Assembly (NCBI RefSeq): GCF_004120195.1
Contig: NZ_SCHN01000010.1
Coordinates: 124,001 to 188,000 of the forward strand
Source: Enterovibrio baiacu
GTDB taxonomy: Bacteria > Pseudomonadota > Gammaproteobacteria > Enterobacterales > Vibrionaceae
DNA length: 64,000 bases
Reading direction: 5' to 3'
A program made the translations under genes and the position numbers. How positions within the stretch are numbered: the stretch's first letter is position 1; each line of letters opens with the position of its first letter. Below are positions 9,368 through 17,817 of this stretch, one piece after another. Under the pieces are notes generated by a model, which saw only the letters and a list, made by a program, of their open reading frames with translations, made no database searches and was not told the DNA's origin.

Positions 9368-9720
9368 ATCGTTGAGTGAGACAAAAATGAGAAAACCCAT
9401 AAAACAGGGGGACTCACAAGTGTCAAACGCGAATCTAGCAGACAATATGTTGCTAGAATTCTGAAATAGAGTGGTTTTTATCTACCTTCATTCCCAATTC
9501 CGACTGCAAATTGATGTTGTATCACTGACACCTTCGATTGATTTCACGTGATGAAGGTTTAACCACAATTTTGACAAGTGTATTTTTTAGAAAGCGCCTT
9601 TGATCTCAATGAAATAGCGCGCGTTCCATTAAGATGGATTCAGTCAATTAGCAGAGGCATTGCGGTTGCCAGTTCGGGCACTTGGACGCACCGCATTGGC
9701 CATATCACCGGAGTGCACCG
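9368..9720. other. Intergenic region without a recognised gene
   Basis: About 350 bp lie between the AraC regulator and the VOC gene. A weak open frame (9578-9919) overlaps the VOC gene in another phase and looks like noise. No convincing terminator was seen after the regulator. The region presumably carries the promoter of the VOC gene. Confidence 0.4.
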
Positions 9721-10074
9721 ATGCATCAACACGGCAAGATCAATTACGTTGAGTTTCCAGCCCGCGATTTACTCGCTACCAAATCCTTTTTCTCTGAAGC
9801 CTTTGGCTGGACATTCACCGACTATGGTCCAGATTACACCGCCTTTTCTGATGAAGGTCTTGATGGGGGCTTTTACCGCGCAGACATGCACTCAGAACCA
9901 AGCCAAGGCGGCGCATTGATCGTGTTTTATAGTGATTCCCTAGAACAAACGGAAATCAACGTTCGCCAAACCGGCGGCAAAATTGTGCAAGCAATCTTCG
10001 ATTTTCCCGGTGGAAGACGCTTCCATTTCGTCGAGCCAAGCGGCAACGAATTTGCAGTGTGGTCAGATAAATAG
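9721..10074 (+). CDS. VOC (glyoxalase/bleomycin-resistance superfamily) protein
   Basis: This 117-residue single-domain protein has the vicinal-oxygen-chelate fold. It opens with INYVEFPARDLLATKSFFSEAFGWTF and closes with RFHFVEPSGNEFAVW, the two beta-alpha-beta modules of the family. The start at 9721 is chosen because GGAG is seven bases upstream; an in-frame start at 9682 would add 13 residues with no ribosome site. It resembles small YkcA-like VOC proteins whose substrates are unknown. It is a single gene with its own terminator at 10108. Confidence 0.8.
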   Translation: MHQHGKINYVEFPARDLLATKSFFSEAFGWTFTDYGPDYTAFSDEGLDGGFYRADMHSEPSQGGALIVFYSDSLEQTEINVRQTGGKIVQAIFDFPGGRRFHFVEPSGNEFAVWSDK

Positions 10075-10107
10075 TGGCCAGATAAATAACAGTCAGTCAT
10101 GGACCAT

Positions 10108-10142
10108 AGGTGCCCTCTCGGTCGAAGGCACCTTCTTTTTTA
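10108..10142 (+). terminator. Rho-independent terminator of the VOC gene
   Basis: AGGTGCC and GGCACCT pair across a 12-base loop and are followed by a T-rich tail (TTCTTTTTT). It lies 34 bp after the VOC stop codon. Confidence 0.8.
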
Positions 10143-10375
10143 TGCGTGACGTTGCTGTTCATGACTTTCATGCATTCACTCCTCACTCTCCAATCACCGC
10201 TTCTATCAAGGGCATATTCCATGCGATAAAGCCTTTTATGAATGATTAAGAAACACCCTACCCTCGCAATATTCCCCGACATTTTCTTCATTACATTTAT
10301 ATCTTTAAATTAAAGCCAAGCATTTAACCCTGTTCTTTTTCCATGCTGTTATAGCGCATATTCCATATCCGATTT

Positions 10376-10390
10376 GTGTATTAGATACAC
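10376..10390. promoter_or_regulatory. Short inverted repeat upstream of the DUF2589 cluster
   Basis: GTGTAT and ATACAC flank TAG, 48 bp before the first DUF2589 gene, inside an AT-rich 295-bp leader (10143-10437) with no other gene. It could be an operator or chance. Confidence 0.25.
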
Positions 10391-10437
10391 CTCAATAATA
10401 ATTTCACCATATTGATTGAGAACAAAAGGGTGAAGTC

Positions 10438-10956
10438 ATGATCAATTTAGATTCGTTAGTATCTGTTGTGCATTTAAGCGTGGCTAATGCTAATCAGAAA
10501 TTACAAGATCAAAACCAAGAACTGTTTCAGCATTTTTTTGATCAGATCCCAAATGAAAATGGAAATTTACAAGACAGCGGAAACCCTAACGCAAACCAAA
10601 CTGATAACCGCACATTATATCGACCTAAATATGTGACGATTGAATACCCTTATGAAACATCGGATGGCATTAAAACAGTGGGGGTCGATGTTCCTCTTCT
10701 TACTATTGTCCCTGTTACTGCGCCAAGAATAAGCGAAGTGAGATTTAAAACAGAATTAGAAGTGGGCGTAAAAGAAGATAACTCATTGGAAATTGCCTTC
10801 CCAAGCACTAAAAAATCCGGATTATTTAATGCCGATAAATCTTCCCATTCATTGGCTGAATTAGAAATTGTCATTAACGCCGATGAACCACCAGAAGGCC
10901 TCAAGAAATTAATTGAAGGCTATGACAGAGCACTCAGAGCACAGATCCCAGGATAG
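10438..10956 (+). CDS. DUF2589-like protein (short form)
   Basis: This 172-residue protein has no signal peptide or membrane segment. The N-terminus (LDSLVSVVHLSVANANQKLQ) is an amphipathic helix, followed by an N/Q-rich linker. A beta-rich core is centred on VDVPLLTIVP (residues 83-92), and the end has PPEGLKKLIEGYDRAL. The same core and ending occur in the next protein, which has typical DUF2589 features, so the two are paralogues. The function of DUF2589 is not known to me. An AAGGGTG ribosome site precedes ATG 10438. Codons are visibly more AT-rich than in the operons to the left, suggesting later acquisition. Confidence 0.7.
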   Translation: MINLDSLVSVVHLSVANANQKLQDQNQELFQHFFDQIPNENGNLQDSGNPNANQTDNRTLYRPKYVTIEYPYETSDGIKTVGVDVPLLTIVPVTAPRISEVRFKTELEVGVKEDNSLEIAFPSTKKSGLFNADKSSHSLAELEIVINADEPPEGLKKLIEGYDRALRAQIPG

Positions 10957-11010
10957 AGGATTTTTGCTGGCGTTACCCCTAGACACTAAACCACAATCAG
11001 GAGCAATATT

Positions 11011-11697
11011 ATGCCAGAAGTAAGCAACGGCCCAGCCCTCGTCTCAATGGCCCAACAATTTGCCGGCCTTCCTATGCGTTCATTGATTGGCGGCCCGCTG
11101 AATGCGGCGGCTCAAGCCAACAGTATGATGGCCGTCACCCAGACGAAATTCATGTTAGATACTTGCTTTAATAAGAACACGGACACGAAAGATGAAACCT
11201 CTCTCACCCCTATTATGGTGACAATGCAAATTACCCGTGGGGTTATTGCTGAAGGGGAAGCCAAAGACGGTGAAAAACCTGATGTGAGTATCGAACAAGT
11301 CACGACTCAATTTGATGTGCCACTCCTTACCATTATTCCATTAAATTCTTTGGGTGTGGAAACAGTGCAAGTTGATTTCGAAATGGAAGTGAAATCTAGC
11401 TATTCTGATGAATCTTCTCAATCGTCATCAAGCAGCACCAGTGAACAAGGAAGTTTCGACGCTAAACTCGGTGAAGGCTGGTGGTCGGTTGAAGTAAAAG
11501 GCAGTATTAGTCATGACAGTCAATCGGCTTCAAGTCAAAAGTCCACGTATCAAAAAAGCAATAATGCAAAATATACTGTGAGTGTTGGTGCAGGGCAATT
11601 ACCATTACCACAAGGTGTCACCACCATTATTCAAGCTTTCTCGAACAGTATTAGTCCAATTACACTCGGCTCCTCAAAAAAAGCTGAAGATGCATAA
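11011..11697 (+). CDS. DUF2589 protein
   Basis: This 228-residue protein has the DUF2589 layout. A helical head comes first (SLIGGPLNAAAQANSMMAVT, residues 24-43). A beta core includes FDVPLLTIIP (101-110) and VETVQVDFEMEV. A serine-rich stretch (about 125-145) leads into a second beta segment (GWWSVEVKGSIS), and the end has LPQGVTTIIQAF. No export signal is visible. It follows its shorter paralogue by 54 bp and is followed by a strong hairpin (11741-11794). The family is often found as adjacent paralogues; its job is unknown. Confidence 0.75.
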   Translation: MPEVSNGPALVSMAQQFAGLPMRSLIGGPLNAAAQANSMMAVTQTKFMLDTCFNKNTDTKDETSLTPIMVTMQITRGVIAEGEAKDGEKPDVSIEQVTTQFDVPLLTIIPLNSLGVETVQVDFEMEVKSSYSDESSQSSSSSTSEQGSFDAKLGEGWWSVEVKGSISHDSQSASSQKSTYQKSNNAKYTVSVGAGQLPLPQGVTTIIQAFSNSISPITLGSSKKAEDA

Positions 11698-11740
11698 TAA
11701 ACAGGTCAAATTTATCTATTCAACTTTATAAAAATATATT

Positions 11741-11794
11741 GCCCGATTTAATAACAAAAACGTCAAAACAACGTTATTAATTCGGGCTGTTTTT
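11741..11794 (+). terminator. Internal terminator-like hairpin in the DUF2589 cluster
   Basis: GCCCGATTTAATAAC pairs with GTTATTAATTCGGGC (15 bp, one mismatch) around a 17-base loop and is followed by TGTTTTT. The T-run is directly followed by the AAGGAA ribosome site of the zinc-ribbon gene. Transcripts either stop here or read through at reduced level. Confidence 0.7.
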
Positions 11795-11807
11795 AAGGAA
11801 TATTATC

Positions 11808-12032
11808 ATGAAGAATCAAATACCTTGCCCAGATTGCAACGTGAGCATTTATTTTGATTTGAATTTACTATTGGCTGGCCGCGCATTTAGTTGTCCACGG
11901 TGCAATGCATCTATCAGTTTGCATCCCGCAAGTCAGCCTCAATTAAGTAAAGCCGTTGAAGGGTTCGCTGAGTTACAAAAGCTGAATGAAAAAGCGAATG
12001 CCGCGTCGGCGAATGCATTAGGAGAACAGTAA
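11808..12032 (+). CDS. Small zinc-ribbon protein
   Basis: This 74-residue protein has two CxxC pairs (CPDC at 8-11 and CPRC at about 35-38) in a zinc-ribbon arrangement. A C-terminal helix rich in alanine and glutamate follows (AVEGFAELQKLNEKANAASA). The N-terminal part resembles MJ0042-type zinc ribbons. An AAGGAATATT ribosome site precedes the ATG. It sits one base before the lipoprotein gene. Its role beside DUF2589 genes is unknown; a regulatory or assembly role is speculation. Confidence 0.75.
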   Translation: MKNQIPCPDCNVSIYFDLNLLLAGRAFSCPRCNASISLHPASQPQLSKAVEGFAELQKLNEKANAASANALGEQ

Positions 12033-12033
12033 G

Positions 12034-12480
12034 ATGACACACTTCAATCATTCGATGCTGAAAAAAGCCCTTATCCCCACTCTCATTCTTTCTATTTTGG
12101 GCTGTAACGGCCAAACCGGGTCATCCGTGTCCGCCGACGATGCGCTTTTGGGCGCGACATTAAAAACCGGATTAGTGATCCGAGCAGGCCAATGCAGCGC
12201 AACCGCGTTTAAAAACGGGAGTGGTGTGCATGTTGCCGGTGATGGCGACACCATTTCAGGACTGAGTGTTAACTGCACCACGGTGACCAGTGATAAAGCG
12301 AAATACGGCAATTACCTCACGGGCATCGGTGGATACGGTCAGTATTGTGTTTCTACCGTCGTGGGGCTCAACAAAATTGGGGCGAAAGTGGTCACGGACC
12401 CTCTTCCCAACAATGCAGACCACTGTTTACTCTCAGGGAAAGCGAGCAAAATTGCAGGCAAGTTGGCAAAGTATCCTTAG
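12034..12480 (+). CDS. Putative lipoprotein of the DUF2589 cluster
   Basis: This 148-residue protein has a hydrophobic N-terminus ending in a lipobox (LSILGC, cysteine near residue 24), so it is probably a lipoprotein. The mature part contains four further cysteines and small-residue-rich stretches (GIGGYGQYC), suggesting a disulphide-bonded periplasmic domain. A GGAG site precedes ATG 12034; ATG 12055 would give a more compact signal peptide. No family was recognised. It is the last gene before a strong terminator, so 10438-12480 forms one cluster. Confidence 0.65.
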   Translation: MTHFNHSMLKKALIPTLILSILGCNGQTGSSVSADDALLGATLKTGLVIRAGQCSATAFKNGSGVHVAGDGDTISGLSVNCTTVTSDKAKYGNYLTGIGGYGQYCVSTVVGLNKIGAKVVTDPLPNNADHCLLSGKASKIAGKLAKYP

Positions 12481-12496
12481 TCTTCATACCAAAGCG

Positions 12497-12542
12497 ACAA
12501 GCCACTTGAATCTTATAAGATTCAAGTGGCTTGTTTGTTTTT
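12497..12542 (+). terminator. Rho-independent terminator of the DUF2589 cluster
   Basis: A perfect 16-bp stem (starting ACAAGCCACTTGAATC) encloses a six-base loop (TTATAA) and is followed by TTGTTTTTA. It separates the plus-strand cluster from the convergent gene ending at 12564. Confidence 0.88.
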
Positions 12543-12563
12543 AGACGCCATCAACATACCGTG

Positions 12564-13775
12564 TTAACAAGAACCCGCAATCGCCGCCCAGCTCATTAAT
12601 ACGCTGTTAAAGCTGCTGTAAAACCCACAACGGCTGTAAACAATCCCAGACCAATTACCGCGTACGGATTCAGGAATGGGCTCTCCTGAAGCAGTGTGTG
12701 TTGCCACTATGGGGTCAGAAACATTGCGGATAAACGCATACTCAAGGCCCGCGCTTTCTGCTTGATGGGCAATCACCGCATCATCCATCTCCAGAAAGCA
12801 ATAAGGGCTGCTGCGTTCGGTTTCTTCTATGTAGTAAAAATCAGTGGTCAGCAGAGGTTGGTCCTTAGCCACTTTGATTTGAGCTTGGGTGAGATTGTCA
12901 GGAGAAAGCGGTGCGTTGATCAAATCCGCATAGTGGTAGGCGACATTCGATGCGCTTGTGTTGCTCGTATCTGGCGCTTCATCCGCGTCATCATTCTGGC
13001 CCTGATTGAGTTCCTCAATGGCGTCGGCAATAGTGTCTGTATTCCAAACTTGGTCCATCGCAAACATCAAGGATTGCTGCGTTGAGGGGTAAAGCGCCTC
13101 TGAAGGGAACCAGGTCTCACAGCGAAACGTTTGATGGTTATACCCACAGGTGTCATTTTCAGGTTTCTCTAAATCAATCTTGGCCATGTTCGTCACGATG
13201 GCCGCCCCTAACATGTCAGTGATAGAGCCGCCTCCCGCCGTCCCTGTTGACACAATACGTTTCGCGCCCGAGTGCGCGAACAAGGTATCAAGCATGGATT
13301 CCAACCCTGCAATCCAAGGGGGATGCGCCAAATGCACCTGCGATTTCACCAACAACACCCGTTGTTGTTCACCCAGCGCGTTGGTAATGCCAACCAGTTG
13401 AAAGTGAAACAGCGGATCGCTGGTTGAATCTTCACTGTATGCATTAATCGTGTTGTCATTGAAATAGCTAAACCATTTCTGACGCCATGCAACATCGTCG
13501 GAAGCACGTGGCGTAGCGCTGTTTAGCATGACATGATCAAGTGCTGACCATTCAGCCGATGTCCAAGTGACAAGAATCATATCGGCGTGAGGGAGACCAT
13601 TAGTAGATAAAGAATGGGTATCGATGTCACCCTCAAGCGGCGTTGGCGCGGTTTGACCAATCGCTTGCCAGTTCACCGCAGGTAAAGGGATCTCAGCGCA
13701 GGCTGAAGGCGGCGTCGAAGCAACAGTCGGGGCTTTAACAGGGGTAATATTGGTATCAGTGTAACGAGACAACAT
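12564..13775 (-). CDS. Nucleoside-phosphorylase-superfamily protein
   Basis: This 403-residue protein has a phosphorylase/nucleosidase core. RIVSTGTAGGGSITDMLGAA near residue 170 matches the family glycine-rich phosphate loop. LEMDDAVIAHQAESAGLEYAFIRNVSDP near residue 340 matches the purine/ribose-binding end (quoted here as two parts: LEMDDAVIAHQAESAG and LEYAFIRNVSDP). An N-terminal extension of about 60 residues and an acidic insert (about 265-285) are unusual. It likely cleaves or binds a nucleoside-like ligand; the substrate is unknown. No signal peptide is seen. It follows the propeller-like gene by nine bases and is probably co-transcribed with it. Confidence 0.72.
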   Translation of the reverse strand: MLSRYTDTNITPVKAPTVASTPPSACAEIPLPAVNWQAIGQTAPTPLEGDIDTHSLSTNGLPHADMILVTWTSAEWSALDHVMLNSATPRASDDVAWRQKWFSYFNDNTINAYSEDSTSDPLFHFQLVGITNALGEQQRVLLVKSQVHLAHPPWIAGLESMLDTLFAHSGAKRIVSTGTAGGGSITDMLGAAIVTNMAKIDLEKPENDTCGYNHQTFRCETWFPSEALYPSTQQSLMFAMDQVWNTDTIADAIEELNQGQNDDADEAPDTSNTSASNVAYHYADLINAPLSPDNLTQAQIKVAKDQPLLTTDFYYIEETERSSPYCFLEMDDAVIAHQAESAGLEYAFIRNVSDPIVATHTASGEPIPESVRGNWSGIVYSRCGFYSSFNSVLMSWAAIAGSC

Positions 13776-13784
13776 AGACGCTCC

Positions 13785-14696
13785 TTATTTGTTTTGACAC
13801 AGCAAGATCAGCACTCTTTCGGGCAGTTGAACCGTATGACGCAGAGAACTGTCCGCAGCCTGTTGGCAAGTGAGTGCCACTTTCCAGCCGTCACAATCAC
13901 CATCAAATCGATTAAACGTCATGCTTCCATCAGGCTGGTAGGTATAGAAATACGGGGCATTGTTAGTGTCATAGAAGGTCTGTACATCCGTTAGCCCTAA
14001 CATGAGTGGCGTGGCCGATTCATTCAGCACGGGATGAGAACCCAGATTGATGCTGTCCATGAAATGATCGATGTTCACCTTGCTGTATTTTTCGTTGGTT
14101 TTAATGAAGAAGTTTTCTCCCCCTAAACGAAAGAAGGCAAACCGCGTCCAGCCTTGCGCCCAAGTAGCAGACCAACTCACCTGACAATAAAGCGGTGAAT
14201 AGGCTGGCGACATCATTTGATACTTCGCCACGGCACCCGTGTTTTTGTTGTAGGCCACAAAAAACACGTCGTTGCGATAGTAAAGCGGGGCGATGGTCGT
14301 GAACCCTGTCCCTACGCGCGTCGCGACCACTTTCTCTAACGTCAGATCTGCTGTGTTGATTCGGTAACATTGCGAATATTCAAAGTCCGAGTGATAGCAG
14401 ATAAGCCAGGGTTGGTCGCCAAAATAAAAGCCTTTTAACGTTTCAACGGGGTGCTCAAGCGTGATCGTCCTGTCTTCGACAAAATAGGCATCAGAGGAAG
14501 CATCATAGCTTTTACAGAGAGTAAGGCTGACTGCATCCTCTTGAATAAATATTGAATATGACTGTCCATTGATACCAATACTGGTGCTCGCGATGGCATT
14601 ATTACAAAAAGCGGGGATGTGTACATCGGACAAAGATTTCAAAGAAATTGAAGTATCAGGTAATACCGTCACATCAACCAGTGTGCTTTTACTCAT
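13785..14696 (-). CDS. Propeller/lectin-like protein of unknown function
   Basis: This 303-residue protein is rich in aromatic residues, with repeated beta-blade-like units such as WAQGWTRFAFFRLGGENFF and LKGFYFGDQPWLICYH. The W-x2-GWT-x3-FF pattern resembles tachylectin-like or WD-type propeller blades. No signal peptide or catalytic motif is visible. It starts MSKSTLVDV and ends nine bases before the phosphorylase-like gene, so the two are probably one unit. A carbohydrate-binding or recognition role is possible but unproven. Confidence 0.6.
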   Translation of the reverse strand: MSKSTLVDVTVLPDTSISLKSLSDVHIPAFCNNAIASTSIGINGQSYSIFIQEDAVSLTLCKSYDASSDAYFVEDRTITLEHPVETLKGFYFGDQPWLICYHSDFEYSQCYRINTADLTLEKVVATRVGTGFTTIAPLYYRNDVFFVAYNKNTGAVAKYQMMSPAYSPLYCQVSWSATWAQGWTRFAFFRLGGENFFIKTNEKYSKVNIDHFMDSINLGSHPVLNESATPLMLGLTDVQTFYDTNNAPYFYTYQPDGSMTFNRFDGDCDGWKVALTCQQAADSSLRHTVQLPERVLILLCQNK

Positions 14697-14866
14697 AATT
14701 AACTCCTATTCATCATGACATTAAAGAACGATTAAGGGGATTACGCACTGTGATATTTCTTAATTGGCCATCATTAAATCCGAAATCAATATGAAACAAT
14801 ATTAAGATCGGAATTTAATAACATTAAAATAAAACGATCGTGTTTTTTATTACGTGTTAAAAACCA

Positions 14867-15634
14867 TTACGGTGATAAGCGAACATCGAGCGCTTGACCT
14901 GAAGTAACATTTATTCCTGGATCGTTTTTGCAAAAAAGTGTGTCAACGAAAGTGAGGTGATGAAACGTTTTCAACGCCAATGTGCTTTGCATTCGCGTTA
15001 GCATTTGAACAATATCGTGTGGAAACTCTGCCGCACTCGCGGCGAACCAGAGCACCCCATATTGACGCCGAAGCACGGTGATGATTTCAACGGTGTTCGC
15101 GTCATTTTTTAGGGTGTCAGCACATAACCCCAGCAGTTCTGTCGCATTGAGCGAGTTATCCCCTTCCGCCCATTCCCAAATCATCACCCCTACATTTAAT
15201 ATTTTCCAATCAATGGCTTGACCAGAAAAATAAAAGGGGACGTTCCATTTAAAAGAGGCATTCCCTTGATAAATAATGGGAAAATCAGACGTACTCGCAG
15301 GGATGTCTGTTGCGGAAAAATTGAAGACGGTACTGTGAAGCGCACCGTAAGATCGCCCCGCAACGGAACCTTTGCTGGCTGCTGTATAAACATCTTGGGA
15401 AGGATAACCGACCAATGCCACTTCGTCAGGCAAGGCAGACAAACGGGATGACCCAGCGTGCGGAACAATGGACGGATAGTACATATTCAGACCCATAGGG
15501 GTCATCAGTTGCACGGTGATAGGAATAAATATATCCCCAAGTTTTTTCAAGAAGCCATTAATATCGTTGCGGTACAGTTCATTGCGATAACCTTGCCATA
15601 TACGAATTCCATCCGGTGTTATTTTATTACTCAT
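14867..15634 (-). CDS. Protein of unknown function
   Basis: This 255-residue protein (from ATG 15634, MSNKITPDG) matches no family I recognise. It is soluble by appearance, with central aromatic patches (NASFKWNVPFYFSGQAIDWK) and a helical C-terminal half. ATG 15643 and TTG 15646 are alternative starts; no ribosome site decides clearly. A 170-bp AT-rich gap separates it from the propeller-like gene downstream. It shares strand and neighbourhood with that pair and may belong to the same accessory set. Confidence 0.55.
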   Translation of the reverse strand: MSNKITPDGIRIWQGYRNELYRNDINGFLKKLGDIFIPITVQLMTPMGLNMYYPSIVPHAGSSRLSALPDEVALVGYPSQDVYTAASKGSVAGRSYGALHSTVFNFSATDIPASTSDFPIIYQGNASFKWNVPFYFSGQAIDWKILNVGVMIWEWAEGDNSLNATELLGLCADTLKNDANTVEIITVLRRQYGVLWFAASAAEFPHDIVQMLTRMQSTLALKTFHHLTFVDTLFCKNDPGINVTSGQALDVRLSP

Positions 15635-15798
15635 GGTTACCATCAATCCGACATAACAGTGTATGCTTGAGTATGGAGAGCATAAGTAAAAGTGACAAGT
15701 CGACTTTGTTATAGCCCTTATAACAAATTAGATTTTCAATTTTCCATTAAAAGAACAAACATTAAACTCCCTGCGAAAACGTATTGATAGGGGGTAAA

Positions 15799-16122
15799 AT
15801 GTTCAAAAAAACCATTATAAACAACACAGAGTGGTGCATTATTGTCACGTTACTTCTTGGCAGTGACAGTGAAAAAAGACCACAAGTATCAGAAACAAAA
15901 ACATTTACTGTAAAGGCATTCAATTCGGTTCAAATAGAATATGGGAATCTAAAAAATGGCTTTATTAATGGCATTCGAATTCTGAGCGATATCGGTGATC
16001 GAAAAGTGGACATCACTCAAACCATTCGCGATGAAAATCAGGAACTTGATGACATGCTGAATAACAGCTTTGCCTTAGAAGTGAATTCATTGAACCCATT
16101 GAAAATCCAAAAGATCAGCTAG
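15799..16122 (+). CDS. Small protein of unknown function
   Basis: This 107-residue protein starts at ATG 15799 behind an AGGGGG ribosome site; an ATG 15 bases upstream is less well placed. It begins MFKKTIINNTEWCIIVTLLL and looks like a compact beta-rich protein with a polar C-terminus. No signal cleavage site or known motif is obvious. Its AT-rich codons match the DUF2589 region. It diverges from the unknown gene at 14867-15634 and lies just upstream of the LysR gene. Confidence 0.55.
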   Translation: MFKKTIINNTEWCIIVTLLLGSDSEKRPQVSETKTFTVKAFNSVQIEYGNLKNGFINGIRILSDIGDRKVDITQTIRDENQELDDMLNNSFALEVNSLNPLKIQKIS

Positions 16123-16158
16123 GCAACTTTCTTACATTCAAGAAAAGGCGGTATTACC

Positions 16159-17076
16159 ATGATGCATTTGGATCCGAAGCTGTTTAGGGCATTTAAGGCT
16201 GTCGCGGAATCACGAAGTTTCAATGATGCCGCTGACATTGCCGCCATGACACAAGCCAACATCAGCAAACACATCAAAAGCTTAGAAGAGCAAGTGGGCT
16301 ATGAGCTGTTTGTTCGCACCCCCAAATGCCCCATCATCACGGATGCGGGCAAAAAATTACTGCAACACATCAAAAACCTCGAAGATTTGAACAGCGATTT
16401 TTCTCTGGAAGTGAAGAACGACTACCACCAGATAGAAGGCATCGTGTCCTACGCCATGCCGCCCTCTTGCTTGCTGTCGCCGCACTTTCCCATGCTTTTA
16501 GAACGTCGGCTCAACTACCCCGAGCTCGAAATAGACCTCACGCTCACACACAACAAACAGGTCTTTGAGAAAGTGTTATCTGGGCAGGTTGATTTTGGGT
16601 TCGTCACCGAGAAGGTGGATCACCCACGTCTGAAATACTACGAATTCTGTCAGGAGGAGTATGTCATGGTGGGCGCGCCAATCACCGACGTATCTGGCTT
16701 AAATGAAAAAAGCATGCTCAATTACAACTACATCGAATACCCCGGCATGGGGGTGTATTTCAATTATTGGCGTCAGCATTTCTTCCCGCAACTCGATTCA
16801 GTCAACGACCTCTCCGTTCACTTTGCAGGCCGTATCAACAGCATCGAAGGCGCTATTTTGATGGTTCTGGGTGGCCTTGGTATCTCCATTTTCCCCCGGC
16901 ACTGCATACAGCAATACCTCGACAGTGGGCAAATGAACGAGTGGCATGTTAACGCTGAGGACTCGAAGCCATTATTCAACGACATTTACATTGTAAAACT
17001 GAATCCGGGCAGCGAGCCAAAACGCGTTGAGAAGGTCATTTCTTGGTTTATGGCGATATCTCAGGGAAAGCATTAA
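16159..17076 (+). CDS. LysR-family transcriptional regulator
   Basis: This 305-residue regulator has an N-terminal winged helix (FRAFKAVAESRSFNDAADIA, then MTQANISKHIKSLEEQVG, residues 9-47). An effector-binding domain follows from about residue 95 (PBP2 fold, GQVDFGFVTEKVDHPRLKYY). ATG 16159 and 16162 are adjacent alternatives. LysR regulators often control divergent neighbours, but the genes on either side are not divergent metabolic genes, so the target is unknown. Confidence 0.85.
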   Translation: MMHLDPKLFRAFKAVAESRSFNDAADIAAMTQANISKHIKSLEEQVGYELFVRTPKCPIITDAGKKLLQHIKNLEDLNSDFSLEVKNDYHQIEGIVSYAMPPSCLLSPHFPMLLERRLNYPELEIDLTLTHNKQVFEKVLSGQVDFGFVTEKVDHPRLKYYEFCQEEYVMVGAPITDVSGLNEKSMLNYNYIEYPGMGVYFNYWRQHFFPQLDSVNDLSVHFAGRINSIEGAILMVLGGLGISIFPRHCIQQYLDSGQMNEWHVNAEDSKPLFNDIYIVKLNPGSEPKRVEKVISWFMAISQGKH

Positions 17077-17125
17077 CGCTTATCACAGCATCGCTTTTTG
17101 CTTGAGAAAGCATCACACGCCCTCG

Positions 17126-17512
17126 TTAGATAATCAGCCATGAATGCAGTAATCGGCCCGGCATGAACGCGAACGATCCAGCAACCACCAGCGCCATCAC
17201 GTAAAGGATCACCATCGCATTACGGTGTTTCTTGATATCGCCTCGTCTTATCGCAAAGAACGCTTCTGGTACTGTGTACAAGGTAACGAGGCTGAGAATG
17301 TGAATATAGCCAAAATGGTAAAACACTTGTGGGCCAACTTGAGCGGGAATAAACAACGCTGACATGGCCGTTGCCAACATTAACAGCATGTATACCTTCC
17401 CCAATTGCTTGTGGTTTTGACTCCCTTTTCGCCTGATAAGCAAAAACGACCCAATACAAAACGATGCAACTGCCGTCATTAAGTGAAAGTAAACCAACCC
17501 CATGTTTTCCAT
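17126..17512 (-). CDS. DUF2306-like membrane protein
   Basis: This 128-residue protein from ATG 17512 (MENMGLVYFHLMTAVASF) has four hydrophobic helices. A conserved-looking histidine-rich pattern lies between helices (KGSQNHKQLGKVYML, YHFGYIHILS, KKHRNAMVILY), as in DUF2306 and haem-binding-like small membrane proteins. A GACGGA sequence sits just upstream. The open frame extends 19 codons further upstream without membrane features. Function is unknown. Confidence 0.7.
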   Translation of the reverse strand: MENMGLVYFHLMTAVASFCIGSFLLIRRKGSQNHKQLGKVYMLLMLATAMSALFIPAQVGPQVFYHFGYIHILSLVTLYTVPEAFFAIRRGDIKKHRNAMVILYVMALVVAGSFAFMPGRLLHSWLII

Positions 17513-17755
17513 TTCCGTCTCCGTCCCTCTTCGCCAGGTTTCTTCATCACCGTAACAAACGGGCCACAATCAACGAAAAGCAGCACCATATTTTTCGACA
17601 GATATCTGAAACGCACTTAGCAATAGCGGGGATTTAACGAAAATCACCGACGTCCAAGTTCGAGACGAGGGTTCTTAAATCGGCTGGTTGTTACTGGCAG
17701 GAAAGTGCTTCGGAGCAAAATACGTTTGCGTGTGCCTTTGCGTCGCTGAAACAAT

Positions 17756-17780
17756 AAAAAAGGGCACCCATTAGGCACCC
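17756..17780 (-). terminator. Terminator of alaE
   Basis: On the minus strand GGGTGCC and GGGTGCCC can pair (with two G-U pairs) around a short loop, followed by TTTTTT. It lies about 40 bp after the alaE stop. Confidence 0.6.
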
Positions 17781-17817
17781 TCTCTTTCTGGTATTGCTCT
17801 GGCTTGCGCCACTCACA

